A stretch of DNA of 64,000 bases from Glandiceps talaboti (GCF_964340395.1 NC_135557.1:14279161-14343160), one strand, 5' to 3'; counted from the first letter of the stretch, positions 12,565-26,639 are shown. Made by a program: numbers and translations. The notes: generated by a model from the sequence alone, not told the origin.

Positions 12565-14321
12565 TGCTTTAATACCATGAAAAGGCTCTTCTTTTTACTT
12601 TCAAGGCAGTTCAAGTATACGGTCTTTGAAAAATCATGCACAAAATCTTATTAATGCATATTTGCATTTATATACAAAATGTACCATTTTGGATAAGCAT
12701 GTAATGGACTATAGCTAAGTTTGAACCCCCACACTGCTGTAACTAACAGTCTTTACTCATTGTTGAATGAACATGATCGTTCGAGTGCACAAAATCATGT
12801 TAAACGCACAGTTGCATTTCTATATATGAAATTTGCCATTTTAGATAAACAGGTAATGGACTATCTACATGCACAGCTAAATTTCAGCCATGCACTGCTC
12901 AGTACTAGTATTGTAACTAATGGAAAGTCTCTTGTTCAGCTATATACTATATAGACAGTATACATGTACTGTCTTTACCCGTCATTGATTGTGATGGCTT
13001 TTTTATGCTCTGAAGTAAAGCAATTATATGTACTTCGATCTCCACTTCATGAATGATTTATATTACTTGATGGCGTTCATCACAGTGACTTTACTTGGAT
13101 AGAGAAACACAGTAGTGGTGTCATGGGTTTTTCATACGGGTAAAGACAGGTAATTAAATAAGCCCCCGTTAGATGAACTGTACATACTGATTTTTATACC
13201 TGGGCTGATGGTATATAGAAACAATCAAATAAGCACACAGTTGTACAATGATACATAGTTACCGACTTTCATACCTGCACAGATAGGAAATACAATTCAC
13301 CTTATAATACCTGGATTACAGGTATTACACATATGCGTGTGATGATAGATGATATAACAATCCTTCTAAAGCCAGTCCACAAATACAACTATCTAAAGAT
13401 ATAGTTTAATGGTAGAAAAATTCATAGCTATTAAAGCAAACCCAACTTACAATACTCTGCTTAATACATAAAATTTGGCATAAACCATAAATACACATGC
13501 AATTAAGAGTTATGGTAATTTATAGTAGGTATACAAATACAATACAATACAAATGAACCTTGGTATTTTCATTGTACTCTAGATCTATACACAGCACAGA
13601 CAAATTTTATATATATATAAATAAATTAACAAAAAAAAACTGTTTTTTCAATGATTATTGTTAATTGTAACCTATTGAGTTGATTATTTATGTCATTCGT
13701 GAACCATACAGCATTACATCAGGCATATGAAAATATCTGAAGCTCTCAGACGAAAACTGTTATTTAGTTTTTTGATAGAGTGAAGAATAGTTCTAATGTA
13801 TTCATTTCAGCAGTACATGTATTCTCAGATGACTATTTTTAACACTCAAAGATGATTCTAATATATAGGAATTTAATGTATTTTTGAAATGTCAATATTT
13901 TCTATCTTTTTGTCATGGTTTTTATTGTCCGTTTTGTTAGACTATGTCTGTGGGGTTTTTTTTGTGTATGGGAGTGTATCTTGCAATAAAGTTTAATAAT
14001 AATATTAATAATAATATATTTCACCTCAGTCTATAATTATTATTGTGGACTGTAAAATGGCATCATAAGTCTACCATATCGTGTCTAATGTACTTACATT
14101 TTCTTCTTATATACAATTGGGTGTCCATAATATCTCCTTGACAAATCATGAAGGCCATTACCTGAAAAGATAACATGAAGAACAAGCACAGTAGTTGTGT
14201 AATATCATGGCAAACAAATAAAGTGCAAAAAGACCTCCTAAGCTCAGATTTTAATCAGTTTGGTCATAATCCCAACTCCAGGCCTTAGAGTATATAATCT
14301 CCAAATACCCTGGATTCACCA
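12565..14321. other. Non-coding; possible LINE tail near 13.9 kb
   Basis: The sequence around 13970-14020 (ATCTTGCAATAAAGTTTAAT then AATAAT repeats) looks like a non-LTR element 3' end, but no coding remnant is visible upstream. Nothing else seen. Confidence 0.35.
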
Positions 14322-14644
14322 GGTGTTGTCAGTGGCTGAGTGGTTAAACTACTTACCTCTTACCACTGCAGTCAGGGTTCAAACACATTCAGGGTTTGAT
14401 TACATTTAGCACGCTGAAAGAAGAGTCTCCTTCGGTTTGACTCTGCCGAACTAATGCATGTCTTCCCCAGCTATTCCAGTGTCTTCCTGCATTATACACT
14501 GAACCCATGAGGGATGGTCCTCACTGAACTTCTTGCATTAACACTGAACCCATGAGGGATGGTCCTCACTGAACTTCTTGGGAAATAAGTGTTTATATAT
14601 TACTTAAAAAACTATCCAGTATAAATAATATTATTATTATTATT
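14322..14644 (+). mobile_element. SINE family 1, copy 4 with internal duplication
   Basis: Head GTCAGTGGCTGAGTGGTTAA, degenerate B box GGGTTCAAACAC, core and (ATT)n tail. About 50 bases containing GAACCCATGAGGGATGGTCC are duplicated in tandem at 14500-14580. Confidence 0.9.
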
Positions 14645-15551
14645 CACCAAACATATGGTAACTGTTTTGGCTACCAAGATATACTCCACCAAGAACATTA
14701 GCGTACTATTTAACAGCTTCAGGACAGGCTGAATACATGTCAGTTCACAACCACACCATCCAAAACACCCCTTCTGGACAGTCTTATGGTAAATGTACAC
14801 AAAGACATCATTCATTGCTATTTTATAAATTGTGCTATTTAAAATAGTCAGTCATGATTTTACAAAATCTGCCATTGTGCTCTTTTTGCCCATCGAGAAA
14901 AATACAACAAATCTTTATTGGAAACTGTTAAATTCTTATATTCTATACACTGCCTTAACATCCACTGTGTTGAAACTGTTCAATAACTCATTGATTTCAC
15001 CATTTCTCAACTAATTGTAGAGTTGTGGTAGGCTAGCTGATATGGTAATAATGTACCGCAACAAGTACAACAAATTCAAAATAAATGACAAGGTTTAATA
15101 TTATATTAAAATCACAAACTTTCATGAAATAAAATGGATGACTAATGGTCTTAGTAACCAATTTTCACTACAAATGCATGGCTTTCAATTAAATACATCA
15201 TCTCCTTTCTCATTAATTATGTACTGTATTTAATTTGTTTCATTCCAAAAACTGACATTTGATGTCAGTGAGTAATACTATGTATTAGAAAGCTAACCTT
15301 TGATTATCCTTCTCAAATCTGACAGTCAAATCTGACAAGAGTGTACAGGGGGTGAGTCATTTGAGAATATTTAAATCATCAGAAGACAAGTGTGAAATTA
15401 ACAATAGGTGAAAGGTGTCAGCCTTAGGGACAAATCCTTTTCGGTTGTCAACTACCTGAAATCAGCGTACAGATATGATAATGTTAATGGTACACATTTT
15501 GTAATGCCTTCCACAATGAATGTCATGATCATGACACTGTAAATTTCATTA

Positions 15552-15700
15552 CTCCTTGCACAGACCTATAGTGGCACAATGACCCCATATATCTTCCCCA
15601 ACTCCCTGGGAGCATACAATCCATTCTAGCCACTCTAGCACATGGGAGGATCAACTCCTTCACATAACATCCTCATTCCTTATAAGGTCCATCTGTACAG
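15552..15700 (-). mobile_element. SINE family 2, partial (reverse)
   Basis: CCAACTCCCTGGGAGCATAC plus AATCCATTCTAGCC and GTCCATCTGTACAGCTGGTT match the copy at 28914-29272. The tRNA head and tail are missing. Confidence 0.75.
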
Positions 15701-16537
15701 CTGGTTGACCAGAGCATTGGTTTTTCAAATCTTGCAATTCTCAGATACCTGCGATAACATTCACTTCACACTACAGGATCAAAATAGAACAAGAATGTTG
15801 AGTTATTCTCACACACACTATATAGTAATGCATGTGAAGTGTATGTAGCATAAGTTATGATGCCGCCCAAGAAATTGGATGTTCGCTATTTTTATAATGC
15901 GCCTAGGAAGTAATATTCTATTTCAGGTACCGAGAATTAATGAGTACTGGTCAGTTTTTGGAATAGTGACAAAACCAAAACATGAATGTGTAATACAAAG
16001 GGCAATTCGAGCAAAATATTAAGGTAACAGCATGCTCACAACTAAGTTATACATCAGATTTTGATCAAATTGGAGATTAAATTGATTAATCTTGAATCAA
16101 AAATAAACTATAAAGTACCTTCAGATACATTTTGTATTTGGGGGATGTGTCTCCAAGAAGACTTGTTGTGATGCATGATGGAAGGATCTTTTTTGTCAGC
16201 AATAGAATTGGACGATATTGAGGAAGGAAAAAATGAAATCAACTAATGGAAAAGGGGAGGTTTATCAACGGCATGTTCATATCAAGTTTCACCAGGAGGC
16301 AGATGGTGGGAAGGAAACTTTAATAATAAGTATGTTTTCATGAATTGTTAATGAAGTTTTGTAGAAAGAAAAATGTGTCAACATTTGAAATCGCATAACA
16401 CAAGCTCTTGATGTACATGTATACAAGTTGTAACTTGAAAAATGTCAATTTTCTGAAACATTTGTCTTTGATAAAACAACATCATAAATTTTCATTAGAG
16501 ATTATTCAGCCAGAGACTGCAGGACTGGTACATTTGT

Positions 16538-17150
16538 ACTGTTTTAAAATGCTACACTGTAGCTAGTTTTTAAGATTAAAATGCCACACTGTAGCTAACT
16601 TTGCAATAAAAATGCTACACTGTAGCTTGCTTTGAGAGATTAAAGTGCTACACTGTAGCTATAGTTTTGAGATTAAATATTACACTGAAGCTATAGTTTG
16701 AAGATAAGAATCCCACACTGTACCTAGTTTAAAGAGATTAAAATGCCACACTGCAACTAGTTTTAAGATTAAAATGCCACACTTTAGCTAGTTTTGAGAT
16801 TTAAATGCCAACACTTTAGCTAGTTTTGAGATTAAAATGCCACACTGCAACTAGTTTTAAGATTAAAATGCCACACTTTAGCTAGTTTTGAGATTAAAAT
16901 GCCACACTTTAGCTAGTTTTGAGATTAAAATGCCACACTTTAGCTAGTTTTGAGATTAAAATGCCACACTGCAACTAGTTTTAAGATTAAAATGCCACAC
17001 TTTAGCTAGTTTTGAGATTAAAATGCCACACTGCAACTAGTTTTAAGATTAAAATGCCACACTTTAGCTAGTTTTCAGATTAAAATGCCACACTGCAACT
17101 AGTTTTAAGATTAAAATGCCACACTGTAGCTAGTTTTGACATTAAATGTT
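16538..17150. repeat. 31-bp minisatellite, about 20 copies, two unit types
   Basis: The unit is AAAATGCCACACTTTAGCTA plus GTTTTGAGATT (type A), or with CTGCAACTAGTTTTAAG (type B). From 16740 the order is B A A B A A A B A B A B, with older GTAGC variants at both edges. Confidence 0.96.
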
Positions 17151-18200
17151 ACATACTGTATATATAGCTAGTGCTTCGATGAAAATGCTTCTCTGTAGCC
17201 AGTACTGCATGAGATTAAAATGGTACATTGTACTGGAAAAGTAAATGCTATACAGTATGTAGACTGTAGCTCATATACTAGAGAATATAATCAGGTCATG
17301 ATCATACGCCAGGGAGTCACTGTGTTCACATTACGGGGACCAGAGTCAACTGTAGGACAACTTAAATACGGTAAGTCATAAAACTGATATGCTGTTTTGG
17401 GGGTTGCATTGAACACATTAGATTTGTCAAATTTACTACCTCACTCAGACCCGACATAATCAGAACTGAAATGTACAGGCAATAGCTGAGAATTACAAGA
17501 TCAATTGAGACTGTAGTCAGCCTATTATGCATTCACATGTAATCCAACTTAAAACCTATAGACTCGGCTTAAACCAGTCCTCACACCTGGACTAATCTTG
17601 CCTGACTCTAAAGCTGACAAAAATTGTTCACTCTTTTTTTATGTCCAGAGTCAACTCTGAACCCCCTATTTGAGTCATTATACACTTGAAATGCAACCCT
17701 AATTACTCCCTAACTTGTGCATAAATGGCAACTAGTATATGGTTACAACCCTTACTCCCTAACTTGTGCACAGATGGCAATTAGTATACATGTATGGCTA
17801 CAGTGCACTCTTCTGCAGTTTTAAGTGTCAGTTATACGTTTATCTCTTTGTCACTAACTAACTAACATATATGGAATTGAAAAGCCGCCAGTTTAGTTTC
17901 AATGTTATAAATATTTTAAATCATATATGCACTATTTATTTGGCGCCATCCTTAGCAGTCAAATACCCCTGAGGGCAACACTGAATACCTGAAGAAGATA
18001 ATAACGTCTTATATATATTTTAACATGATCTTTTTATTTGTTCCACCCGACCAAAAGATCACTGGTTTTGAGGACAATTGACAATAATTAGAAACTATAC
18101 CTATGTAATGTGCACTAGAAAATGTTAATTCATGGATGATGGAAAATTCCTTTAGGTTGTCAGAGTTAAACATTAACACGCACACATGCCCATAATATAT
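17150..18200. other. Non-coding; one 60-bp duplication
   Basis: ACTCCCTAACTTGTGCA recurs at 17704 and 17755 with the flanking AGATGGCAA. CCTGAAGAAGATAATAACG at 17987 resembles retroelement-end motifs. Nothing else seen. Confidence 0.5.
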
Positions 18201-18202
18201 TA

Positions 18203-18520
18203 TATGTATGTATGTATGTATGTTTGTATGTATGTATGTATGTATGTATGTATGTATGTTTGTTTGTTTGTTCATATGTATGTACATGTATGTATGTATG
18301 TATGTATGTAATATCTATCTATCTATGTATCTATGTATCTATAATGTATGTATGTATGTATGTATGTATGTATGTATGTATGTATGTATGTATGTATACA
18401 TGTATGTGTATGTATGTATGTATGTATGTATGTACATATGTATGTACATTTGTATGTATGTACGTATGTACATACGTATGTACATTTGTATGTATGTATG
18501 TATGTATGTATGTATGTTAA
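18203..18520. repeat. (TATG)n microsatellite
   Basis: About 315 bases of TATG with TTTG, TATC and TACG variants. The long frames across it on both strands are artefacts. Confidence 0.96.
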
Positions 18521-18676
18521 GATAGACTAAAATTAATGTTGTTACATGTGGTAGATTAAGTAAGTATATTATGTTTATTGTGTTTCTAGGCAACCAACCC
18601 ATGTGCAAAAAATTAGAAAGTGTAAACAATAGTCAATGTATTTCTGTTGTACAATAATGGGATACTTTTTGCATGA

Positions 18677-18775
18677 TGAAACTCCTCAAACTCTTTAACC
18701 ATGAATGAAACTCTCCTCAAACTCTTTAACCATGAATGAAACTCTCCTCAAACTCTGTAACCATGAATGAAACTG
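18677..18775. repeat. 32-bp repeat, 3 copies
   Basis: The unit is AAACTCTTTAACCATGAATG plus AAACTCTCCTC. Confidence 0.95.
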
Positions 18776-19289
18776 CCTGCATTACATTATTGTTAACCAT
18801 TTCAATGACACTGTCCACATCTTGTAACTGTTACAATACCACCAACCCTTAAACACATGTACTGCTATGCCTAAGTCTGTACTTGTTCTTCACTGAATAA
18901 AGTGTGTAAAATTAAGTCATCTATACCTTGACCAGGTCTCAAACACATGTACAGTTATGTACCTCTAGCATTTTACTTCTCTGTCCAAAGACATGCTTTG
19001 TGACCACTAAACTACAAAGGGATTTGTGCTGGAAGGGGGGATTTATATAGAATTTGTTTGTTATCATGATAAGTCCACAAGGGTTATGTATGAGTACAGG
19101 AGAAGGTGCAGACATGCTCAGTGGGGGGAAAATATATATAACTGCTCGAATTTGGACTTTAAGTTTGTTACTACAACAGTATGAGTCCTTGCCAAAGGAT
19201 TTAAGATTTTAGTTCACATACGAAAATCTGTCTGCTGTTGTCATATAGCAATATTTTTAATAGCCGAATTCTAAAAACAACTTAAATGT

Positions 19290-19436
19290 TATTCCTTGTT
19301 ACATCTTACATGTCCTTTGTGACAGCTAAAAGACTTTGGTTCACTTGAAAGTCTATCTGCTGTTGTTGTATATATATATTGCATATGTCCTGTACAGCTA
19401 AAACACTTTGGTTTTAAGTCTATCTGCTGCTGCTGA

Positions 19437-19473
<37 letters not shown>

Positions 19474-19492
19474 GCTGCTGCTGTTGTTGTTG

Positions 19493-19524
<32 letters not shown>

Positions 19525-19745
19525 GGTGGTGTTGTTGTTGTATATATATAATAGGAATAATATTAGCTGCAGGGATTCCAGGAACAACATTGTTATACAT
19601 CCCATCACATAAAGTTTGGTTCACATATAAAAGTTTGTAGGCTGTTAATTTTCATATAAAAATAATAGATACTGTTTTAGCAGCAGAGATTCAAGGAAAA
19701 ATTTAAAGGATTATTCCTTATATGGCATATATGTCCTTCAAAGAC
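19290..19745. repeat. (GTT)n microsatellite within a diverged repeat
   Basis: (GTT)n with GCT and GGT variants covers 19436-19541. Around it, CTAAAA.ACTTTGGTT and GTC.ATCTGCTG.TG recur about every 90-100 bases. The minus-strand polyQ/polyH frame here is an artefact. Confidence 0.85.
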
Positions 19746-21035
19746 AAAGGCTTTTGATCCTACTCTCCCTACATGGATTTGGGCTATACAGATTATGTGT
19801 AATTTTGTTGTTGTCAAGAGATCAAGACAGGCCTTGCATTACAAAGTCATACCAAAGTGAAAACAATCTATATGTGACTTGGTTATGAGCGGAGAGTATA
19901 AAATCCAAAACCCATATGTTGATTTTTAGTCATTAATAATTGAGTGTGTGTGTGGTGTATATATATTGTACTATAATAACTTTTATATATATATATTAAT
20001 AAATGGTTACAGGGCTTGGTTTAAGACACATCAATGTTGCAGCTATAGAGTGTTTTTTGACACTGGCTCGCTTTTCTAGCTGCAGGATGATGCACTTAGT
20101 GATGCATTTCCATTGAATGACGCACAAGTTTTACTAACAGTACTCGGGTGTTGTCATATATAGACTAGCCTAGAATACAGTTTTGAGGAGATTTTACTTT
20201 AGACTCTTTTTTATCTGCCTAGCATTTCACTAATAGCCATTTATTCAATCCTATCATTAGATTATGATTTCCCTACAGTGACAATTAAATATGGTAATAA
20301 TAATAAAATTGTTTTGACCTTGGTATGACCTTGTAATATTAGGTACTGTCTCAGTCTCCCTAGACAACATTATTATAGTACAAAATTACATATAATCTGT
20401 ATTGCCCAAGTACATGTTGGGATTACAGTAACCAAAGTCTTTGACGGTCATATGAGCCATAGGATATAAAGATTAATCTGTTAAGTTGTTCTTACAATCT
20501 CTGCTGCTAAAATTGTACATCTTAGCTGATTTATATTTTCATTTTTTAATTCTGTGCCAAATAGGCAAACATTTATCTTATGGAAAAATTCTAGGTTTCC
20601 AGTACTGGATATTGAGTACTGCATGCATAATACAGTTGAAATAAAAGTGCTTTGTACTCATCTCTTCAAAGAAGACTACAGTATAGTGTTACCATGGGAA
20701 CAAGATAATCTCAACAAATCTCAATAACATACAATTTTCTCTGTTATAGAATTCAAACCAAATTGTTCCACGTATTCAACATCAGCTAGAATTACAGATA
20801 GAATTTACCAGTCAAAGTGATTCCATTTTGGAGCAAATAGTGTTTCAGATAAATAAGCTTAAAAGACATTGAATAAGTTTTGAACCAAAATTTAGATACA
20901 TGTATGTGGGTAGTATTCTATTACAAGAAGTGTCTTCTTAGGCCTTGAAGTGATTTTGCTAAGGTTTTAGAACCCTAGCAATAGGAAGGGAAAATCTGAC
21001 AAAACTAGCACAGTTTCTCAAATATTAATTAAAGC
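19746..21035. other. Non-coding, nothing recognised
   Basis: AT-rich, short (TA)n runs only. Confidence 0.5.
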
Positions 21036-21370
21036 CCTAATTTATTCAATCAATCAATCAGTCAATGTTTATTTGCATAAACTAGACCACTGGCCTTTCA
21101 TTACATTTCAATTCCTCATAAAATTTCCAGGTTCAAAGGTAACTTAACATAAATTAATAAAACTTTATATGAAACACGGTACATAACACTTATGACCTAT
21201 GCAAATCAAAAGGAGTTTATATTATATTATCATTTTGTCTTTTCTTACAACTTTTAGAAATAAATTTGGTGAGGCCAATGATTTCATATCTGCTTCTTGT
21301 TTGATTAAGTTTAATGAAAATGTAATAGGTTCTCATTTTCTAGGTGGTGGGTTGGAGCTCTAATTAATTA
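21036..21370 (-). mobile_element. Possible non-LTR retrotransposon 3' UTR (reverse)
   Basis: On the minus strand it reads GTTTATGCAAATAAACATTG followed by (ACTG/ATTG)n, typical of LINE 3' tails. No coding part seen. Confidence 0.3.
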
Positions 21371-21584
21371 TATTATTTGATGGGGAACCTGTGATAGATT
21401 TTACCTAATCACTGCCACTAGCAAAAGCACTGTTTTGACTGTGTCTTACATTGTGCATCTATTGTTGGTGATCAGTCTTCAACAAATGATTTATCTTACC
21501 TGTTTAGTACCTGCCAAATCATAATGACTATAAAATATTGTCATTTATTTTAGCAAGCAGTCAAAGATATAGTTTACATTTCTA

Positions 21585-23125
21585 AGCATGACCAATGATC
21601 TAGAGTTTCCAGAACAAATTTCTTTTTGTTGACAATTGGAAAAAGAGAAGACCTGATCTGAGGATTGTAATTAGATGGATTAGATAACATTTGCCTCTTG
21701 TAATCATCATTATACAATTGTAAATTTGTTTAATAGCAGGTATAATGTACACATTCATATAAAAGTATATACCAATGATCTAGAGTTTATAGGATACATT
21801 TTCATGTGTTGACAATTGGAAAAAGAGAAGACCTGATCTTAAGAGTGTAATTGGATGGATTGGATAACATTTGACTGTGGTAATCATTATAAAAATTGCA
21901 AATTTGTTTAATAGTAGATTTAATATATAAAAACATATAGCAGTGATCTAGAGTTTATAGGATACATTTTCTTTTGTTGACAAATGGAGAAGAGTGGGCA
22001 TGATCATAAGTATCTAATTGGATGGTTTGGATGAATTTTGATACTGGTACATATTATTAAAGTGTATATTTGTTTTTACATTTAGTGAAATATACACATT
22101 ATATAAGCATATACAATTAAGCAATGATCTAGAGTTTCTAGAACACATTATTTTTTGCTGACTAATGGAAAAAGAGGAGACATGGTCATAGAGTACTAGT
22201 TTGATGTTTTTGATGAATCTTGACTCCGTAAACAAATTGTTCATTTGATGAACATTCAGTTGGAATGGCCATTTGGATGACAAATTGGAATTTTTATTCA
22301 AAAAACAACTTTACTATGTTTTTCTACTTGAAATAACAATTGAAACAAATTACCAAATCCTTGTTTGTAACTCAACAAATTGCCAAAATTAAAGATGTGT
22401 AAAAATGTTTGTTATTGTACGTACAATAAACATTTAAGACACTTTCTAGCTTTTTGCAAATTGTTTGCAAGAAGTTGGTACATTTGTTTCACATTGTGTT
22501 TTCAAATAGAAAAATATAGTAAAGTTGTTTTTTTGAATATAAAAATCCACAAAAAATCCTAAATTTGTCATCCATTGGATGGATTTGATGAATTTTGGTA
22601 ATCAAATTATTAATTTTAGGAACATTTAATAGTTAAATATAATATATTTATATGTTAATGCATATGAAATTAAGAGTTTTTTAGAATACATTTTCTTTGA
22701 TTGACAAATGGAAATGAGAAGAAATTATACGGAATAGAGACTTTCAATATTTACATTATGGGTTAAATTCCGGCTATGAAATTATTGTAGCCTAGTAATT
22801 GGATTGCTTTGATAAATGGTGACACTGTAATTGTCATTATAAAACTGTAGTAAATTTGGTGAACATTCAGTCAACTGTACACATTCATAAAGAATCTATC
22901 AAGCAATAATCTAGAATATTTTTTTGTTGATAAGTGGGAAAAAAAGTAATAATACTCGGGTTGATGATTTTTTAACATTTAGGTACTCGTCATAAAATTG
23001 TAAACATGTGTAAACAACTTTTAGCAATTGTATAAAGCAATGATGTAGTCTCAGTTTCAAGAATACATTTCCTTTTAGTTTACAAATTGAGAAGGCAGGA
23101 GAAGGATCATCGGATCATAATCGGA
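21585..23125. repeat. Roughly 180-bp diverged tandem repeat, about 7 copies
   Basis: GCAATGATCTAGAGTTT..AG, TTGACAATTGGAAAAAGAGA and GGATGGATT recur at about 21593, 21775, 21945, 22120, 22670, 22905 and 23040. A palindromic MITE (22264-22583) interrupts the array. Confidence 0.85.
22264..22583. mobile_element. Palindromic MITE, copy 1
   Basis: The ends CCATTTGGATGACAAATTGG and CCAATGGATGACAAATTTAG (read inward) are inverted, as are inner blocks (TTTTTCTACTTGAAA, CTTGTTTGTAACTCAA / TTTGCAAATTG). Collinear with the copies at 25844, 46900 and 59894. Confidence 0.85.
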
Positions 23126-23329
23126 TAGATTAGATGAATTTTGACAAGTATATTGACCTTGCAAGGTTGACATTTAGACTTAATCAACTGTGGTATGCAT
23201 AGGATAGACATTCCCATGGAGAATTGGACACAGTGTACATATTGATGACATGATAGGGTTTACAAATTACTTAGTGTGGTAGAAACCACTGTTTACTTTA
23301 GTTGTATAATGTGTACTCTGTGTAAGTGA

Positions 23330-24100
23330 TACCATGTGATGGACTGATTGCCATTTCCACTGTCTAATGTCCACATATGGGTATCTTGTAATCTAAAGGG
23401 ACTCTCTCCTACTAGGTTTGTCCTTGTCACGGTATTCACATACCACACTGATAGCTATTTGCACATTATTGTCTAATGTACACATAGATGTACTGTCTCT
23501 TGTAATTACAATGTACTTTAATACAGACACACCTTTCCAAGTTCATATCATGAATTCATAGCAAACTTTTACTGACGCAATCATATTATATACAATGCAG
23601 TTGTTCACTGTTTCATATTAAATGATATTTCAATTAATATGTATTATTACATTCACTATTATATTCTATTATTACTATATATATATATAATATTATTATT
23701 ATTATCATATACTATTAAATACTATAGATTTACTATATGGTAGTCGCACTGATAACCATTTCCATATACCGGTAATTATCCTTACAGTACACACTTATGT
23801 CTTGTGTGTATAAGTATCTTGTTAAATCCAAAGCTATCCCATTGTAGGTATAATATACATTGTAGACTTATCATTGCTATATTTTGGTCATTGTTGTAAA
23901 CCTACAGGCCTAATTTAGGCACCAGCTGAGACACACAACACTCATGTCAGATGTGCATTATGTCAGCAGAAAAGCATGCTACTGTGCTATGGCTTGCGAG
24001 AATCTTGATGTTCATGCACTACAGACTGACAGCCATTTTACACATTACTGCCTAATGTACAGTCATTAGTGACCACTGTATCTTATTAATCTAAAGGTAC
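23330..24100. repeat. Diverged tandem repeat, about 4 copies
   Basis: CACATTA.TG(T/C)CTAATGTACA and TATCTTGTAATCTAAAGG recur at about 23355, 23455, 23750-23830 and 24040, spacing irregular. Confidence 0.6.
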
Positions 24101-24339
24101 TATACTAAAGTATAGGCCCGTTAATGCCATCCCGCAATGACGCCAAAGCCAATTATTATTATAGCACTTGTGTCAGCAACTTGATTAGGTGAAAGTAATA
24201 AGTCAACTGAATTCAACATCTTCCATTGCTTTTGTCAAGGGCACTTTAAAATGAACCAAAGTTTAATGCCCTTTTGTGCCATGATTTAATTGACATTACA
24301 GGAAATAGTAAAATTTATCACATTTCGCCCTCTCTCTGC

Positions 24340-24341
<2 letters not shown>

Positions 24342-24422
<81 letters not shown>
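24342..24422. repeat. (TC)n(AC)n compound microsatellite
   Basis: About 25 CT units followed directly by about 15 CA units. SLSL/HTHT frames are artefacts. Confidence 0.97.
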
Positions 24423-24423
<1 letters not shown>

Positions 24424-24959
24424 AACTATGTGTGGGACCTCTATAAATTGTTTCTTTTGCATTTCAAGTTGTCTGACTCCGTGTTTAAAAACGTGAGTGA
24501 AACACCAAATGAATGCAATTTCATTTCTCCTGTAGCATTACAAATCACAGTCTGATTCACATGTGGTAAACAGATCATCACATAAAATCTTATTAGTGAT
24601 AATTGATAACTGGAAATACTTTGTGTGTGATAAAAAAAGGCTTGTAGATTGTCAAACAGGATATTTTTCAAATCCGAGGTCAGTTAGGGTCAGTCCCCAA
24701 TGCCTTCTGACGTTTCAAATTAATGTCTAAGAATTACCCATGTCACTGTTGCTATGTGATGCAGAAGGAAGTATTCAGTCCCCGTGAGACCCGACCTTTG
24801 ACCTGAAACGAGCTGTTTGCGGTTATGAATGAATTGCAAGCGATATGAGTGGAATAATGATGACTCTCACTAAGGAATTCCATTCTGTATTAGATGATAC
24901 TTAATGGTATGTAAGCATGACCCCAGTTGACCTTTTCACGGCTCAAGATCTTTAGGGGA

Positions 24960-25330
24960 CCTATTTCCATTTTTTGCAATCATTTTCGGAATTTTTCATC
25001 CAATATTTCCAAATATGACAATAATAATGAAGAGAAATAAACACCAAATGTTTTCAGATTTGTTCATATTACTTTTGTGGCAAACCCTCAAATTTTCTTC
25101 TTCAAATTTCATGAAAAAGCAGACATACATGTGGAGTGACTCTCAATATTTTGTGATCATTTTGAGAGTTTTTTATCCAAAGCAAATTTTCAAAATTTTG
25201 ACAAAAAAAATTGCAAAAGGGAATAAGAATTAAAACAAAGTGTTGTCAGATTTTACAAAATTTCTGGTTGGGTGATAACTCAAGCAAAACAGTGAAAAGA
25301 AAATTCAAATTTCACATATAATATCTTTTG
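24960..25330. repeat. Roughly 180-bp diverged duplication
   Basis: Two copies share TTTTTCATCCAA / TTTTTTATCCAAA, AATAAACACCAAATG / AATTAAAACAAAGTG and GTTTTCAGATTT / GTTGTCAGATTT. Confidence 0.5.
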
Positions 25331-25843
25331 AGAATGTTAAATTAAAGTAAACACATTAGAATAAAAATTGCTTTGAAAACAATGAATCTTAATATTTTTT
25401 TAATGTGCAATTTCGACAAAAAAAAATTGAGTTTTGGAATGATAATTCTAAACCAAAAATGTTCAATTTTAAGAAGAAATTATATTCTTTACACTAGAAT
25501 TTGTCATGAAAATGTAGAAATATTCCAAAGTAATAGAGAAATAAAAAATTTAGGGATTAGGAATGCTAGATAATTGAAATGATTATCAAATTTGACAAAA
25601 TATTCAAATTATAAAAATATCAGCAAACAAGATTTTCAGCCAGAATTTAACCCATTGGAAATAAGCTGTCCAATATTAAAAAGTCTCTTTTTGATCGAAT
25701 ATTTAACTGTTTGTGTTTTAATTTCTAAAAATGAATTATATATAATATGTGAGACATACTGTGTACTGTGTACACCAATCCTTTGAATACAAAATTTACA
25801 AATTACAAATTACATTTCAGTGTACACATTAATATTTTTAATT

Positions 25844-26189
25844 TGTGGCCATATGGATGAGGGTTGGGTGTTTATTTTGGATTTTTAATTCATAAAACAA
25901 TTTTATCACGGCTTCCTACATGAAAAATCAATGTGAAACAATATTGACAAAGTCTGTGTTTGTAACTCAATACATTGCAAAAAGCTGAGAAACGTGTAAA
26001 CAAGTTTGGTATTGTATGTACAATAACAAACATTTTACACCCTTATTAATCTTTTGCAATTTATTTAGTCACAGACAATGTCCTTGAAATATTGTTTCAT
26101 GTTGATTTTCCAAGTAGGAAGTAATGATAAAATTGTCTTATAAATTAAAAATCCGAAATAAATACCCAACCCTCATCCATATGGACACT
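25844..26189. mobile_element. Palindromic MITE, copy 2 (best)
   Basis: GTGGCCATATGGATGAGGGT at the left and AGTGTCCATATGGATGAGGG (reverse complement of the right end) are inverted. The inversion continues for about 100 bases per arm (TTGGGTGTTTATTTTGGATT / TTGGGTATTTATTTCGGATT). No protein coded. Confidence 0.93.
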
Positions 26190-26639
26190 GTAAAGGTTGG
26201 TTCATATATGTAAAATCTTATATTCAATTCTCAAAGGTCAATTTAACAGAAAATGATACTCATCAAAAGTATATCCAATGTCTCCAGATTTACAGCTGGA
26301 TCTAACTACTGAATAAAACAAGAGTGAAACCATAGACGATGTATGCATGCATGCATGACCTATACTTTAATATTAATTTAACATGCAAGAAGTTTGTTCA
26401 CCTGTCAGCTCACATATGAAAGTTCATTCAACTGACGATATAAAACATTGCCTTTCTTTTAACAGTACTTAAACTATTATCATAATGTACTTTTTTTCTA
26501 CCTTGATAAGAAAGATAAAGGTAATTTTCAAGTGATTCACTGATCACAGTTTAATGAGTTAAATCATATTTTCAATCTGACAAAAACTAATTGATTTTAG
26601 ATCATTATCGTTAGTCTGTCTGCAACAGAATGACCAATA

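Noticed and set aside
16538-17150. CRISPR-like regularly spaced repeat
   Set aside because: Units are contiguous with no unique spacers, and the context is eukaryotic; it is a minisatellite.
19289-19624. Minus-strand frame with polyQ and polyH
   Set aside because: It is the translation of a (GTT)n/(GGT)n microsatellite. The same stretch gives polyN and polyT in another frame, and there is no flanking coding signal.
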